Source: Strongylocentrotus purpuratus (taxonomy: Eukaryota > Echinodermata > Echinoidea > Camarodonta > Strongylocentrotidae). From it: a DNA stretch of 64,000 bases. Position numbers and translations under genes: made by a program. Within the stretch, counting starts at the first letter, position 1, and every line of letters begins with the position of its first letter. Positions 46,649 to 57,924 of the stretch are shown here, in pieces. Location of the stretch: contig NW_022145609.1 of NCBI RefSeq assembly GCF_000002235.5, positions 10,581,274-10,645,273 on the forward strand, in the 5' to 3' direction. The notes beneath the pieces are model-generated. The model saw nothing but the letters and a program-made list of their open reading frames with translations. It made no database searches and was not told the DNA's origin.

Positions 46649-47500
46649 TCATATACAATTAATCTAGATATTATTGGATGGGGAAATGCGCCATACAGAT
46701 CAAGGCTCTCCAGCCCTTGCCTTTATGCAATTCAGAAATAAATTATAAGTACAGCATCAACAGCAGTAAGAAGAAAACCATTCTTAAAATTAAACAAAGA
46801 ATTCATCACTTGCTTTTTTAATCTCTACAATAACTGGTCATCCCACATTCACAGTTGCTAGCTGATTGACGTAGGGGAAGGTGAAATTGGCGATGAATAA
46901 TCAAACTCAAAATGTCATCCATTTGCAATTTTTTAAACCAAATCCCATAAAAGGGGAATTTGATTGCGTGTCGTGTCACGCAGATGACACTGCCTGACAA
47001 GGAAGCGTCAAATTTGCTTCTCCTCGGCAGCTTTCGATGGACACTGCCAAGTGGCAAGCGATGATCAGTTTCCGATCATCTGAATTTCGAGGGACAGCTT
47101 ATAGCGGATCCTGAGCCCTTTTTGACACTACACGCACTGATTGGCAGGGAAGGTGTTAATTGGGAGAGCCTGAGAAGGCAAGGTCGACACCCCCTTTCGT
47201 ACCACCCCTCCCATGAGAAAAACACCCTATTGTAGGTGTAGGAATATATAATTATATGCTACTGTATTATCAAACATTGCATGATTTGAAGGTATTTAAA
47301 GTAACGTTCTGCATATATATATATGTGGTAAATATCTATAGCGTTATTTTGTTTCATTGTTACATATCTTGTACAATTTGTTAACAAAATGAGTGTATCT
47401 ATTTTATGTAAGATGCTGAACTCTTAATGTAAAATGACACTGGCTTATAAAGTGGTCATTTATGGTAGTCATTGTAAAATGTTAATGTTAACTCCGCCCC
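46649..47500. other. No gene; balanced-composition island
   Basis: 46830-47200 is less AT-rich than its flanks, with CTGATTGACG, GATGAATAATCAA and GATCAGTTTCCGATCATC. It could be regulatory, but no motif cluster is decisive. Confidence 0.35.
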
Positions 47501-47552
47501 CCTCCCCCTTTCCCCCTCTCCCATTTCCCTCACACCCCCCCCCCCTATCTCT
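47501..47552 (+). repeat. C-rich tract
   Basis: CCCCCTCCCCC and a C12-type run within about 50 bp. Confidence 0.85.
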
Positions 47553-47976
47553 CCTTTATACACTACCACCCCGCATATATACATCCCTGTTTTCAAACAG
47601 GAAGGCCAATCATTATAAGTTGTACTCGTTTGATTACAGACATGAAAAATTTCATGTTTTCGACAAATTTGTGCCAACATTTTAGAGAGGCATTAATCCA
47701 TCTCTCATTAGATTCAAGATCACATTTAATTGGTTTGTCTACACCACAGATCACATACTGTGAGGCAATAACATTAATGCCATCAACTTTAGAATCTCTC
47801 TATCTCTTAATTTTCCACCATACAAAAATTGTTTGGAGGTTTGACAAAACTTCAGATAAACCCTGGACGTCAAAGTTTGTGAGAGTGCATTTAACCAGCT
47901 GACTACTGAATTCTTCATTCCCATAGGTTTAATACAGGAGCTGACTGGTTCCAGTAGCCAAAGGGTTAATATCATA

Positions 47977-48060
47977 TGTTAGGAGCCAGACTGTTACTGT
48001 GCATAATAGTGTGTAAAAAAATATATGAGTTAACGTCCTTCTAACAGAGGGTTTGATCTG
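47977..48060. repeat. Short hairpin repeat, copy 10
   Basis: Left GTTAGGAGCCAGACTGTTAC; right GAGTTAACGTCCTTCTAACA. The left arm has lost AAGGG. Confidence 0.65.
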
Positions 48061-51000
48061 TTGGATACGCAATACACATACATTTTTTCAGATTTCTGAC
48101 TTCACTTCAAAATCATAAAATATCACACAGGAAAATTCCAGATAGACGGTTACAAATACATGTATCAACTCTTCAAATTTCTGTAAGGATTTTCTCCAGT
48201 GATATCCCCCCCCCCCCCCCTTCTTCAAAAAAAAAAAGAGTACAATACTTGAAGCTACATCCTGACACGCAGGCCCATAATAAATGCCGCATTGAACCAG
48301 CAATACTCACAGAACAGACTGGAAACGACTGCCATTATACATGTTTAACAACAGGTGAAGAAAACAACTGTTCACATGTCTGAGGAACCATTTACCAATC
48401 CAATTTAAAATATCATAGACAGCAGTGATGATCAAACAAGGTGTTCAGACTTGCTATTAATTCATTGTTTTACAGCACAGTTCTTGTACAGCTATATTTT
48501 TTTCCATTTTGAAAATCGTATAATTAAACATAAAGCAAAATGAGTGTCAATTTGATCACCATTTCAAATGAAAACTTGATAAAGGATCAAAATCCATTGC
48601 TAATGTGAATGTTAATTGTATCACGCAAAAATTGTTTAACTGAAGGTAGGGTTTATAGTGAGCGCACACTGATGATCAGCCAGCTGACACGTATAACATG
48701 TCAACAGACCTCTTCAAAAATGGTTTCTTATAAAGACGACGTTCCTTTACACGATACCTCTGTTCGTGAATACACCACTTTTGCTATACCACAATTCTTT
48801 TGGAGCCGTTTCTTTGTACAAGTTTCATATACATTTCTTCTAGTCTGAACAGGTTTTTGATCTTTAATGATGTCCCCAACTGACGGTCATATACAAGTGA
48901 CTTTCACCCGTCAGGGGCACCTACGTCAGGGCCACATGGCTCATATCCTTCATACTCATCTAGGGCAGTCAAACAACCTTATCAATCTTCTGAAAGAATG
49001 GCAAGTTCGTTGTTGTACCAGCAATAATGAAAGTGTATGGCAAATTCATTGGTATGAAATTATTAATCATTTATATTAGAGAAAACAATAGCTTGGTTTC
49101 TGGTACCCCTTTAGGTTTGTCATGGTATAGATCTTAAAGGCTTGATATCTTTTACATGGGGAGGGAAGACTTGGGGACAGCCAGGGGAGCACTGCCTGCC
49201 TACCTGCCTCACAAAGTTGACTGAGTCACCAGCAGAAAAAAGAATCTAACACAACAACTAGGAAAAACATTTGGCAAACTGTTGATCTACATGATGGTGT
49301 TTCCTATGTTTTGTTTGTAATCATAGCTTACCTGAGAGATACAAAAACATCCTTAACTCTGCATTACGACCAAACCGTGATAGGTTCTGTGCTTCCTCCC
49401 ACCTAACCAATGTTTAGTACCTACTGTTCTTTAATTACCAACAGGATGACTATGAGAAACACCACCAAACCACAGGATGATGCACAAAGACATACAATAT
49501 ACAAGGCAAAAGAACATGAACTCTCACCTAAAATACTGTCTTCCGAAACCTCCTTTTGTTTCACTTAACAATCTCAAAGTTACACCGAACACTCAAAAAA
49601 TATGCTACGCCATGGAACAGAATCCACAATGTTATGGTCATCCCCTTTCAATGAAAACAACATCTGAGCCGACTGGTATACGCAATGAACAAATAGCGGG
49701 AGGTGGTTTGACTTTCACCAGAGGAAAGGTGAGAGCTCGGTACCAACTTAGTAACTCGGTACCAACCAAGAGGCAACGCAGCAGACATAATTGGTCCAGG
49801 TTGTTGACGGTATCTTAGGAACGCTAACACAGGCAGTTTTTCTAATTTGACCTTAAGAGTTCATGGGGATGTATTGACCTTTGACATTGACCTTGGGACC
49901 CCCTGTCGAGGCAGCTGATGTTGGAGGAAGTGATTGGAGGGGTAGTGGATCAAACATGAATGATTTATTACAAGATGGCCTGAAAATAATGAAATATAAA
50001 AATGTACATGTTGATGGAGAGCTTACAAATGTATGTTGCACCAGGGAGTCCCTGGTTGCACATACACATTTTCTATAACCCTTGCTTTTGTCTTGCTGAT
50101 CAGTTTTCAAAATACCTCCTCTTTTTTGTATCAGTACCTTTTTCTACTAAAAAGTGGAAAAGTTTTTAAATGACATGTTTCAGATATTTTATGTAAGAAT
50201 AGTTTCTTAAAGATATCTGTATGTAAAAGATATTTGATAATTTCTTTTTTTGCCATTTGCAAAAAGTTAAGTTAGACTTTTCAATTTCAATGTCGTAATG
50301 TTCATTCATTTTCCCCTATAATCTATATTATAATGCAAGATTAATTTTCATTAACCCCCCAAAATCAATACCTGCCGACTTTTCATCATGATGACGTCTA
50401 AAAGAAAACTTGCCAACCTTCTAAAACTTCCACCGACATCTTTAAAAAAGATTATTCTAAAGATAAACAGTGACTTCTAAAGTTTATGCACACTTGCCAG
50501 CCAGCTTACGTCAAACTTTTCCTTTCAAATCGCTATTTTGATAGCAATCGCCTTGAGTTCAACCCAGGTATGCTTGTGGCATTGTTATAAATCCAAACCT
50601 ACTCTAAACTCGAACAATAAAAGCCACTTTCAAACTTTCTTTTCTTAACTTCCTTCGGGAGTAATCCTTTCAAGGGCCTCTACATTTTTTTTCTTATTTT
50701 TTTTTCCTTCTATTTTTATAAAGGGTGCTTCCCTGATGTGATTGTTTTTACTCCAACAGGAAGTATGGAATTATTTTTGTTGTATGATGTTACAGTTTTG
50801 TCTTCACATTTTCTTTTGTAGCGTGTTAATAACATCCGGTACTATAGGGTATGGGAAAGGGGGAGTAGGTAATTTTCCTGGGGGGACAACAGGTGGGTGA
50901 TATAATTGTTGTGCAACCTAGGAAACAACATGAACTTGTGATGCAAGGGAGAGTATCAAGGGCCCCAACTTACCATGGAAAAATGTCATTGCAAAAACAG

Positions 51001-51606
51001 GAAGGTGAAAATTAATGATTTCATGACCAGTATTATGATACTTTTCCATCAATAGTTTGATTTCTTTAAAATCTTTAGAAAAAATGCTGAACATAATGTC
51101 CTTAAAATAAGTTATCTGGTGAGTGTGATCCTTAACATAAATAAATGTTTATCTCTCTTGCAATACTCCTCTGTCTTTCTCTTTCTTTCTTTCATTTATA
51201 CTTTCCCACCATTTTTTAAAATAAATTGGTTGCTTTATTGACACAAGACTCTGATGCTAGTGCATTTAATAATTTATTCATTTCATCCTTCTTTGTCATT
51301 CTCTTTTCTTGTCTTTCTATTCATGACTGTTTCTTTAGGTCTCCTTCTCCTTAAATACATGGCCATGTCATCTTTTTATTCTATCTCCCTTCCATTGTTC
51401 TTCAAAATCTTCTCATATCAATTCATCACATTCTTGCTACGTCACACAAACATCAGACAAATTCTCCTCTCTGCATGATGTGTCGCCATATCAATAGTTA
51501 TAAACTAGGAAAATGAGACCTCGTTATGTCACGATAACACAACATATCAAGTATATCAGGTAAACCATCGGGAGCTCAGCGTCCAGCATTGTCATCATGA
51601 CTTTTA
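48061..51606. other. No gene supported; C15-TTCTTC-A11
   Basis: C15 (48206-48220), TTCTTC, A11 (48227-48237). Frames of 70-113 codons at 48609-49079 and 49477-49818 show no motifs and are within chance. 50640-50760 and 51170-51340 are T/C-rich. Confidence 0.45.
49640..49960 (+). promoter_or_regulatory. Candidate regulatory island
   Basis: CTCGGTACCAAC occurs twice as a direct repeat (49736-49747 and 49755-49766, 19 bp apart). 130 bp on, TGACCTTTGACAT followed by TGACCTTGGG contains nuclear-receptor half-sites (DR1-like and ERR/SF1-like). Composition is more balanced than the flanks. There is no direct proof of function. Confidence 0.3.
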
Positions 51607-51679
51607 TCTTGTGAGAGCCAGAAAGGAGTAACTTATCTCACTTTACACCGAATTAAAACCCTTCTGGTTCTCATCAAAG
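51607..51679. repeat. Short hairpin repeat, copy 11
   Basis: Left CTTGTGAGAGCCAGAAAGGA with GTAAC; right GAATTAAAACCCTTCTGGTT. Confidence 0.75.
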
Positions 51680-53081
51680 TACTCAGTCTGGTAGAGTCTG
51701 AAATGCCAGTCTCAACAGGCGTACTTCCTCCTCTGCAGGTGTGGGCGGCTCTTGACATGCTTTGTGTTTTCTTCTACCTTGGACTCAAATAAACTTCTTC
51801 ATGGGAGGAGATAGAAAGAATCTCAAGAAAACATAGAAAACTGCCCAAATAACTATCCTCCTCGTGATCTATTACTGTCTATATATAGTGCTTACATGTG
51901 ATTCATCTGTTGCAATAGTGTACATTGAGCATTTGTTGTTAATCAACTTGGAAGGACAGGTATTATAATGTACATGTATAAGCCGGCCAAATAATTACTT
52001 TTTGGTGCGTTTATATCATGATGTACAACAAATAAAACAAAATAATCCATGATATGGTATGCATGAAAGCTTTATTTAATTTCCCATGTATTTGTAACTT
52101 ATAATTTGTACAGTGCCCCTCAAGAAAACAGTTTTAATACTGAGAGAGTTACCCTGTTTAAAGGTAATACAAAATGTTGGTATTTGGTAATATTCAGAGA
52201 TCGTTGTCACGGTTGAAATCAAGTCTAAAGTTATGAAATGGTAAATAATAAACTCTTTACGATGTATAGCTCCCTCTCAAGGTCAAGATATTAATTAAGC
52301 TATAAAAAAATGTTTAACTAAAATCGACCGATTAGCTATTTCCATTTAGAAATTCATGGTCGCAGCTACCATTGTACGGCCGTAGGCACTAATTGAAATT
52401 TATCAAAATTTACAGGTAACGCCGGTAAATTTTTATAATCAATTTTTCTCGAAAGCAGAAGTGTTTTAGGGGCTAAATTGTCTAGTGCCCATAATACATC
52501 CACATGGGCATCCAAATATATCAATAATGTAAAGATTCACTATCCACCCAATTTTCAAAATTTCCAGAAAACTTTGTATTACCTTTAAATAAAATGAATA
52601 ATTTGATTAAAGATGAAGTTGAGTTCTGGTCATGCGATTGCATTGTGAAAGAAACGGTGTGGAATCGACCAGAAAAGATTTATCCTCTAGCATATAAGAA
52701 TTTGTGTGTATTGCAAGGTTCTGGAATCATCAGAATGATAAGAAATTGGCCAAGTCTTGATAAAGTTACAAACACTGTACACAAAAAGATGTATATGGGA
52801 CTACACGAACACGTGGCGTAAAAAACCTACCCCCCCCCCCCCCCCCCCGAGTTTTACGATGTACATGACATATTTAGAATATGAAGGCATTTGAAGAGCC
52901 ATGCTTTTCAGGGAACATGTCTTATCTGATGTTCTTCCACACTTGCATTATAAGAATGATAACGCTCACAAACTATTTTTCACCTCTTCTCAGAACTCAA
53001 CCTTCTCTTTAAAGTGGTGCCTTACAAATGTTATATGCTATCATTATCATTTCTAGTTTTATGCACTCTGTAGTAACCATT
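51680..53081. other. No gene; C19 run
   Basis: C19 at 52830-52848 is the longest homopolymer seen. The frame at 52594-52821 (75 codons) is unremarkable. Confidence 0.5.
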
Positions 53082-53147
53082 AGTTCAGAGCCAGAAGGGT
53101 GTTAGCTCTCTGTAGAAAGTATAAGAGTTGACAACCCTCAGCAGACG
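53082..53147. repeat. Short hairpin repeat, copy 12
   Basis: Left TCAGAGCCAGAAGGGTGTTA with GCTC; right GAGTTGACAACCCTCAGCAG, partly decayed. Confidence 0.7.
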
Positions 53148-54209
53148 ATTCTTACAGATATGTTTTTATTTTTCTCTAATGCAAACTAGATGTAGATATT
53201 TCAAGGTCAAGTGGTGCCAACACTTGTCTGGAGACGTGAAGGTCATCACGACTTTCTTGCAGATTGTCTGTCAATTTAAAACAAGTCTGTTACTTTTACA
53301 CACACACTCGCTAAGAATAGCAACAAAATAAACAAATTTTGCATGCAAGAATGTGGATGAATGCTTTTGGGATTTTAAACAGTCACTAGGACATTATTTT
53401 TTGCTCTTTTTACAATAAAAACATGAGGAAATTATTTCTGTGGAAAAATATGTTTTTCACGAGTAGGGCAAAGTTTGTTTTCACACGTACACATCGAGTA
53501 CTTATCTAATCATACCAGGGTAATATTATGCCACTCTAGGTCTAAAGACGATAAAAATGCTCTTGACCCGCTTCTCGTTACCTTGACAACCCTATCAACA
53601 AACTTTCAACGGGCCCTGGGGCTGCGGTATACGTAGATGTTGTGAAGTGCATCCTCTGTCCTGGCAGCTACACAAATTTTGTTGTTTTGCTAGAATTGAA
53701 TGAGATATTAAGCTGTCATGTGATGCCAGTCTACTAAAGCTTTGCAAAGTCATTTTGAAACTGGAGACTTCGCAGGAAACCGTCTAGGGATTGGGTCTCT
53801 TTCATGTTGCCTTGAGTTGTTTGTTGATATGTTTTGGTTTATTAGACATTAATAACTTGGAATATGTGCCTTGACTCTTTGACATTAGTCGTATTATTGT
53901 CATCCAATACTAGAATGTTCCTATTCTATTGTTTTATTTTGATTGCTGAAAAGCATTATTTATGTGCGGGCTGACTATCTAGGCCGTCAGCCCCCTCTCC
54001 CTCAATATCAATATTTATGGTATCTCATACACATCATATCTCATGATTCATGCACATATATGAGGCATCGTAAAATTATCAGACATACAGAAATATGTTA
54101 TTTAATGTTGTCCAGTATCAAGCTGGTGTGAGGATATAAACATGTAGAGTTTATTACCGTCTGCTTGTCCAGATTGAAAGCCTTTGATGACCATTACTAC
54201 CAGAAATCA
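53148..54209. other. No gene recognised
   Basis: Short frames and no repeat borders. Confidence 0.45.
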
Positions 54210-54858
54210 TTTCTTGGAGATGATTGCAGAAGTTAATATAGAATCTGGATTTGTAATTATAGCTCTTCATATGAAATACCGTCTCTAAGCACTTTACAGA
54301 TATTATTACCCCGATCCATTCACACACAATGTGCACCATTTAAAACTCCCTGGGAAGTATTCCTACTGTATCGGTCGCCGTGAGGGCATATATGGCAATT
54401 ACTAACACAAAGGATTTGGTCATCCTACCAGAGGAGTATTTCAAAAAGACTAAGATTGACTTTAAGTTGAACTTAACTACGGCAGGCTGTTTATGCCACT
54501 GTTTGCTCTCACCATTTACTGGCATTGGTTTCTCAAGGGAAGTACAAATCATGGTCACAAATCTACAGAATTTACCTTTTTTGATAGTTCATTATTGAAG
54601 AAAAAATATTATCTAAAGATCATAATTGAGAGACCACTGGTGGGAGCAACCAGTGGCATGAACAGCCTTCGATAGTTAAGTCCAACTTAAAATCGATCTT
54701 AGTCTTTATGAAACACCCCCCAGGCCTCATTTCTCTCCTGGGTATGGATTGCCAAATGCAGAGTAATGTCTTGCCAAAGGACATTAGTGCCATGTCAGGG
54801 ATAGAACTCACAACATTTGCATTGCAAGTCAAGTGCTTAAACCACCTCCAAAACACTT
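54210..54858 (-). mobile_element. Long SINE copy split by a MITE
   Basis: Read on the minus strand. The right part (54722-54858) has a decayed tRNA-like head with GCACTTGACTTGCAATGC, then GTCCTTTGGCAAGACATTAC as in the SINE at 28977. The left part (54210-54430) carries GGGGTAATAATATCTGTAAA and GTGCTTAGAGACGG, the usual 3' portion of this SINE type (from memory). CATCCTACCAG at 54421 and CCTGGGTATGG at 54738 are the two sides of the break. Confidence 0.6.
54431..54721. mobile_element. 290-bp MITE with ATTTCA-AAAGACTAAG ends, nested
   Basis: Inverted arms of about 90 bp: GTATTTCAAAAAGACTAAGA, then TTTAAGTTGAACTTAACTA and GGCTGTTTATGCCACTG, against their complements at 54640-54716. The right end GTTTCATAAAGACTAAG (complement) resembles the widespread GGGTGTTTCATAAAG element ends of invertebrates. 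It interrupts the SINE at 54210-54858. Confidence 0.75.
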
Positions 54859-55131
54859 ATATATTGCTTCAAATAATCAAAGGATCATTCCACTCACAAA
54901 CATGATCTAAAGCATACACATATCAGTAGAGGGGAAACTTGTGAGAGTCCCATAGCCATTTTCACACATATCCTTCTTTACCCCCTTGCCAAACAGCTGA
55001 TTACCCCCGTCTCCTTCCTCGCATCACATGGGAGGAAAACCCAAACTTCCTGGCATTCTTTTTAGGAGCGCACCCATCCCCCCTCTTAATCCCTTTCTCC
55101 CATCCCTAATCAAGATTTCACATTCCCCCGA

Positions 55132-55432
55132 ATGAGACGCATGAATGCGGCACCTCAATGTTTCAGAAGATTACTTACTTGGCTCAAGTTGTCACAGCGA
55201 TGCAGGAGGGGGAACCTTCCACAGACAGATCCTGCTTCGGAGATTGCGTACGGTTACCGTGGCAACAGACGATTTGGTACATCACCACCTCCTTGTGTCT
55301 TGGTTTGGTTTCAGACGAGGATGTTACTCATCAAGGGATACAAAGGGCCTGGCAGAGACAAGACAGAAACATGGTTTAGATTTTGGGCAAAGAATAATGT
55401 CTATTGAGAGGAAACGAGTAAGGGGGCGATGA
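55132..55432 (+). other. Balanced island, open in three frames
   Basis: All three plus-strand frames stay open for 73-95 codons over the same 250 bp, which is unusual in this AT-rich window but follows from its higher GC. None of the translations is recognised. TTGGTTTGGTTTCAG (to 55314) looks like a 3' splice site, with an open 30-codon frame after it ending TGA at 55407. It contains the X-box at 55253. A regulatory island is more likely than an exon. Confidence 0.3.
55253..55266 (+). promoter_or_regulatory. RFX X-box site
   Basis: GTTACCGTGGCAAC is a full 14-bp imperfect palindrome fitting the X-box consensus GTNRCC-NN-RGYAAC in both halves. RFX factors bind such sites upstream of ciliary genes in animals. 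No adjacent gene start is visible. Confidence 0.55.
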
Positions 55433-55446
55433 CTGGGACATATACA

Positions 55447-55504
55447 ATGCACCCCTCCCCCCCCCCCCCAATCATTCCTCTCCCCCTCTCCCTGTCTGTC
55501 TGTC

Positions 55505-55541
<37 letters not shown>

Positions 55542-55745
55542 CTCTCCCTTTGTCTGTCTGTCTGTATGTCTGTCAGTCTGTCCATCTATCTGTCTGTCTG
55601 CCATCTCTGTCTCTCTCTTTCTCTTTCTTTCCTTCTCTTCATTCTCCCATTGTTAGTCTGTTTATTTGTGAATATCTCTCCGTTTCACTAAAAGTATGCC
55701 TCTTCTCCTACTTCTCTCTCCCTCCCGTCTCCCTCCCCCCCCCCC

Positions 55746-55787
<42 letters not shown>

Positions 55788-55790
55788 ATT
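55447..55790 (+). repeat. C-rich, (CT)n and (GTCT)n tracts
   Basis: C13 (55457-55469), (CT)n at 55508-55538, (TGTC)n-type at 55550-55605, C12 near 55735 and (CT)n at 55751-55782. The long frames here are translated repeat. Confidence 0.95.
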
Positions 55791-57053
55791 TCTGAAATAG
55801 CGATTCCAAAATCCGCCCTTTTCTCTCTTTGTTTTCATGTTTTTCAACTTCTTCCCTTATCCTTTATTTTCCCTATTTTCATCACATTTTTGCTTCATCA
55901 CATACATGTATCACACAACTTCTCTTCTCAGCATACTGTATGTCATTATCAATAATAAAACACAAGGAAAATGAGACCCAGTTATGTCACGACAAGATAA
56001 TATCAAGTATACTATCGGGAGCTGAGCTCTCTAATTCTCTGGCATTTCATGTGGCACCATTTCTTAATATTTCTCAATATCTTAGGTGACAGAAATGGGA
56101 CAACTTAACCAAATGCAAGCTGCTTTACTTAAAACAATAATGAGTAAAGCGTGGCAATCACAAATGACAGTCTGGGGAAAACCGGTTTCGATAAGTCTCA
56201 TAAGTTTCATGTTCCTGCCAATTTAATGTTCTTTTATTGAAGTCTTCCTCTGCCAAACAATGCCATTCTTAGAAAGTTATGATGTTATCCCAAACTTATC
56301 TACAAACAAACTTTAGCTTGGAACCTTACTTTCTTATACTATTTAACAGAAAACAATGACTTCCAAGGAATCACATAATGGCACTTTCAATACTCTATTG
56401 TTTTGGCTGATTGTAGAAATCAAGTTTGGATTACAAAATATGTCTGTCAATGTAATATTTGCACATTACAAAAGGTGCTATTGAAATTACCTATCAAGTT
56501 AATTATTTGTTGTCTTTGCAATCCTGTTTCTTTCTTCTTTTTCTCAATATCATCTGCTTAGTCAAATCTAGCAAAATTGTTTGAAAATACCAAATACATG
56601 TACATGTAAGCCTATTCTCATTCTCAATCAAAAGTCACATGACTTCCTAAAACAAGAGGTTACTTTAATTCAAAAAGAGAAAATGCAATAATTGAAATAT
56701 GATGCAAATTCAACTAGGATCTGTGCTTTGGTTAAGAAGATGCTCGAGGAGAAAGGGCGTTCATCTGGAAACCCTGCTGATAAAAATGAAACTGTAACTG
56801 TCATCTTCCATGGTATTCATTAAGTGCAAAACATGAGTTATTCTTCTTTCTTTTTTTTTAAACAGTGAAAATTAGTGACAGATTTTTGACTGATTTTAAC
56901 CAGACGTTGGGATGAGAGCTAGCAAGGGAGGAAATGTCACTGCATCATTTCCCCCTCCTTCTCTTCCCTTCTCCTCCGAGCGGCTATTCCATTTTGTGAA
57001 ACCTAGCTACCCTTGGAAAGGATGCTCTCATCTTACATTGTCCAGATGACTAT
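55791..57053. other. AT-rich, no gene recognised
   Basis: No element borders. GGAGAAAGGGCGTTCATCTGG at 56750 only weakly echoes the hairpin arm. Confidence 0.4.
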
Positions 57054-57325
57054 CCCCCTGTCCACACACAACATTTTCCATGATTAGGCGTGATTAGCTA
57101 CCGGTATACCGTTTCGCGATAGTGATACCGTTTCGCGATAGTTTTTACGATGAAAATTGTGTGTGTGGACGCTCACTAACGATACGTTGTATAACGAAAC
57201 TAATCTAATGAAACGCAGGTTTGGGCATCGTTTCGAACTGAAACTCAATAAAGAATCACGCCTAATCACGCCTAATCACGCCTAATCACGCCTAATCACG
57301 GAAAATGTTGTGTGTGGACAGGGGG
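57054..57325. mobile_element. 272-bp TIR element with CACGCCTAAT repeats
   Basis: TIR starts CCCCCTGTCCACACACAACA and continues through TTTTCC and TGATTAGGCGTGATTA, about 43 bp with one mismatch. The right side has four and a half tandem units of CACGCCTAAT (57256-57300), i.e. an amplified subterminal motif. The left side has a duplicated ACCGTTTCGCGATAGT. No reading frame. Confidence 0.85.
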
Positions 57326-57620
57326 AGTGTAACTAGTGTAACTAACTGGGCAGGGCTTAACGTGACCTCGAGCGAAAGGAGACTACACCACTCATTTTCG
57401 CTTCCATTTCATGACCGCAGAAGCAAACTGCGCACCTATACGACATTGCGCTGTAGAGTTTCAGGATTACTTTCTTCTGTGTGTGGACATCCTGGAATTT
57501 TTACGATGATTATTTATACAACGTTTCTTGTGTGTGAACACTATGAAATTTATACGATGATTCTTTGACGACGTTTCGTTATAGAGTTTCGGGATAAATT
57601 GTTTTGTGTGTGGACATGCT
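57326..57620. repeat. Related segment with GTGTGTGGACA repeats
   Basis: About 65-bp irregular units share TGTGTGTG(G/A)ACA, TTTTACGATGATT, and GTAGAGTTTC(A/G)GGAT. It ends TTGTGTGTGGACATGCTG, similar to the end of the element on its left. Probably a relative or an older, larger copy into which the 272-bp form was duplicated. Confidence 0.5.
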
Positions 57621-57629
57621 GTTCATATG

Positions 57630-57706
57630 GTCTGTTCAGAGCCAGAAGGGCATTAATTATGTGTCAGGTGATATGAGTTAATGTCCTTCTGGCTCGAAAA
57701 AGATGA
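57630..57706. repeat. Short hairpin repeat, copy 13 (best preserved)
   Basis: Left TCAGAGCCAGAAGGGCATTA; right GAGTTAATGTCCTTCTGGCT. The stem is about 24 bp with few mismatches and a loop of about 28 bp. Confidence 0.85.
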
Positions 57707-57736
57707 TTTAACGTCAAGTGTGCTCTTGAGAACATC

Positions 57737-57924
57737 TTAAAGCCCATCTGTACTTGATTACAGGAGGGATTAGACCACCCTGCAAGGTCACTGGACAGGT
57801 GGTTATCTCATCAAATCAGCTCTCAGTTAACACAAGAAAAAGAGGATCATGGGGGACCAATGGTCACCAATCCCTCTATATAGAGGGAGCAAGTAGCTAC
57901 AAGTTGTACAGTGGAGCTTTGAAA
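57737..57924 (+). mobile_element. TTAA-type MITE, copy D
   Basis: TTAA at 57737-57740; right border TTTGAAAA, drifted. Contains ACAGGAGGGATTAGACCACC, AAGGTCACTGGACAGGTGG, the CAGCTCTCAGTTAACAC block, CTCTATATAGAG and GAGCAAGTAGCTACAAG. About 188 bp. Confidence 0.85.

Noticed and set aside
49477-49818. 113-codon frame on the plus strand
   Set aside because: No known motif, overlapped by an equally open minus-strand frame, and in a region better explained by regulatory-type motifs.
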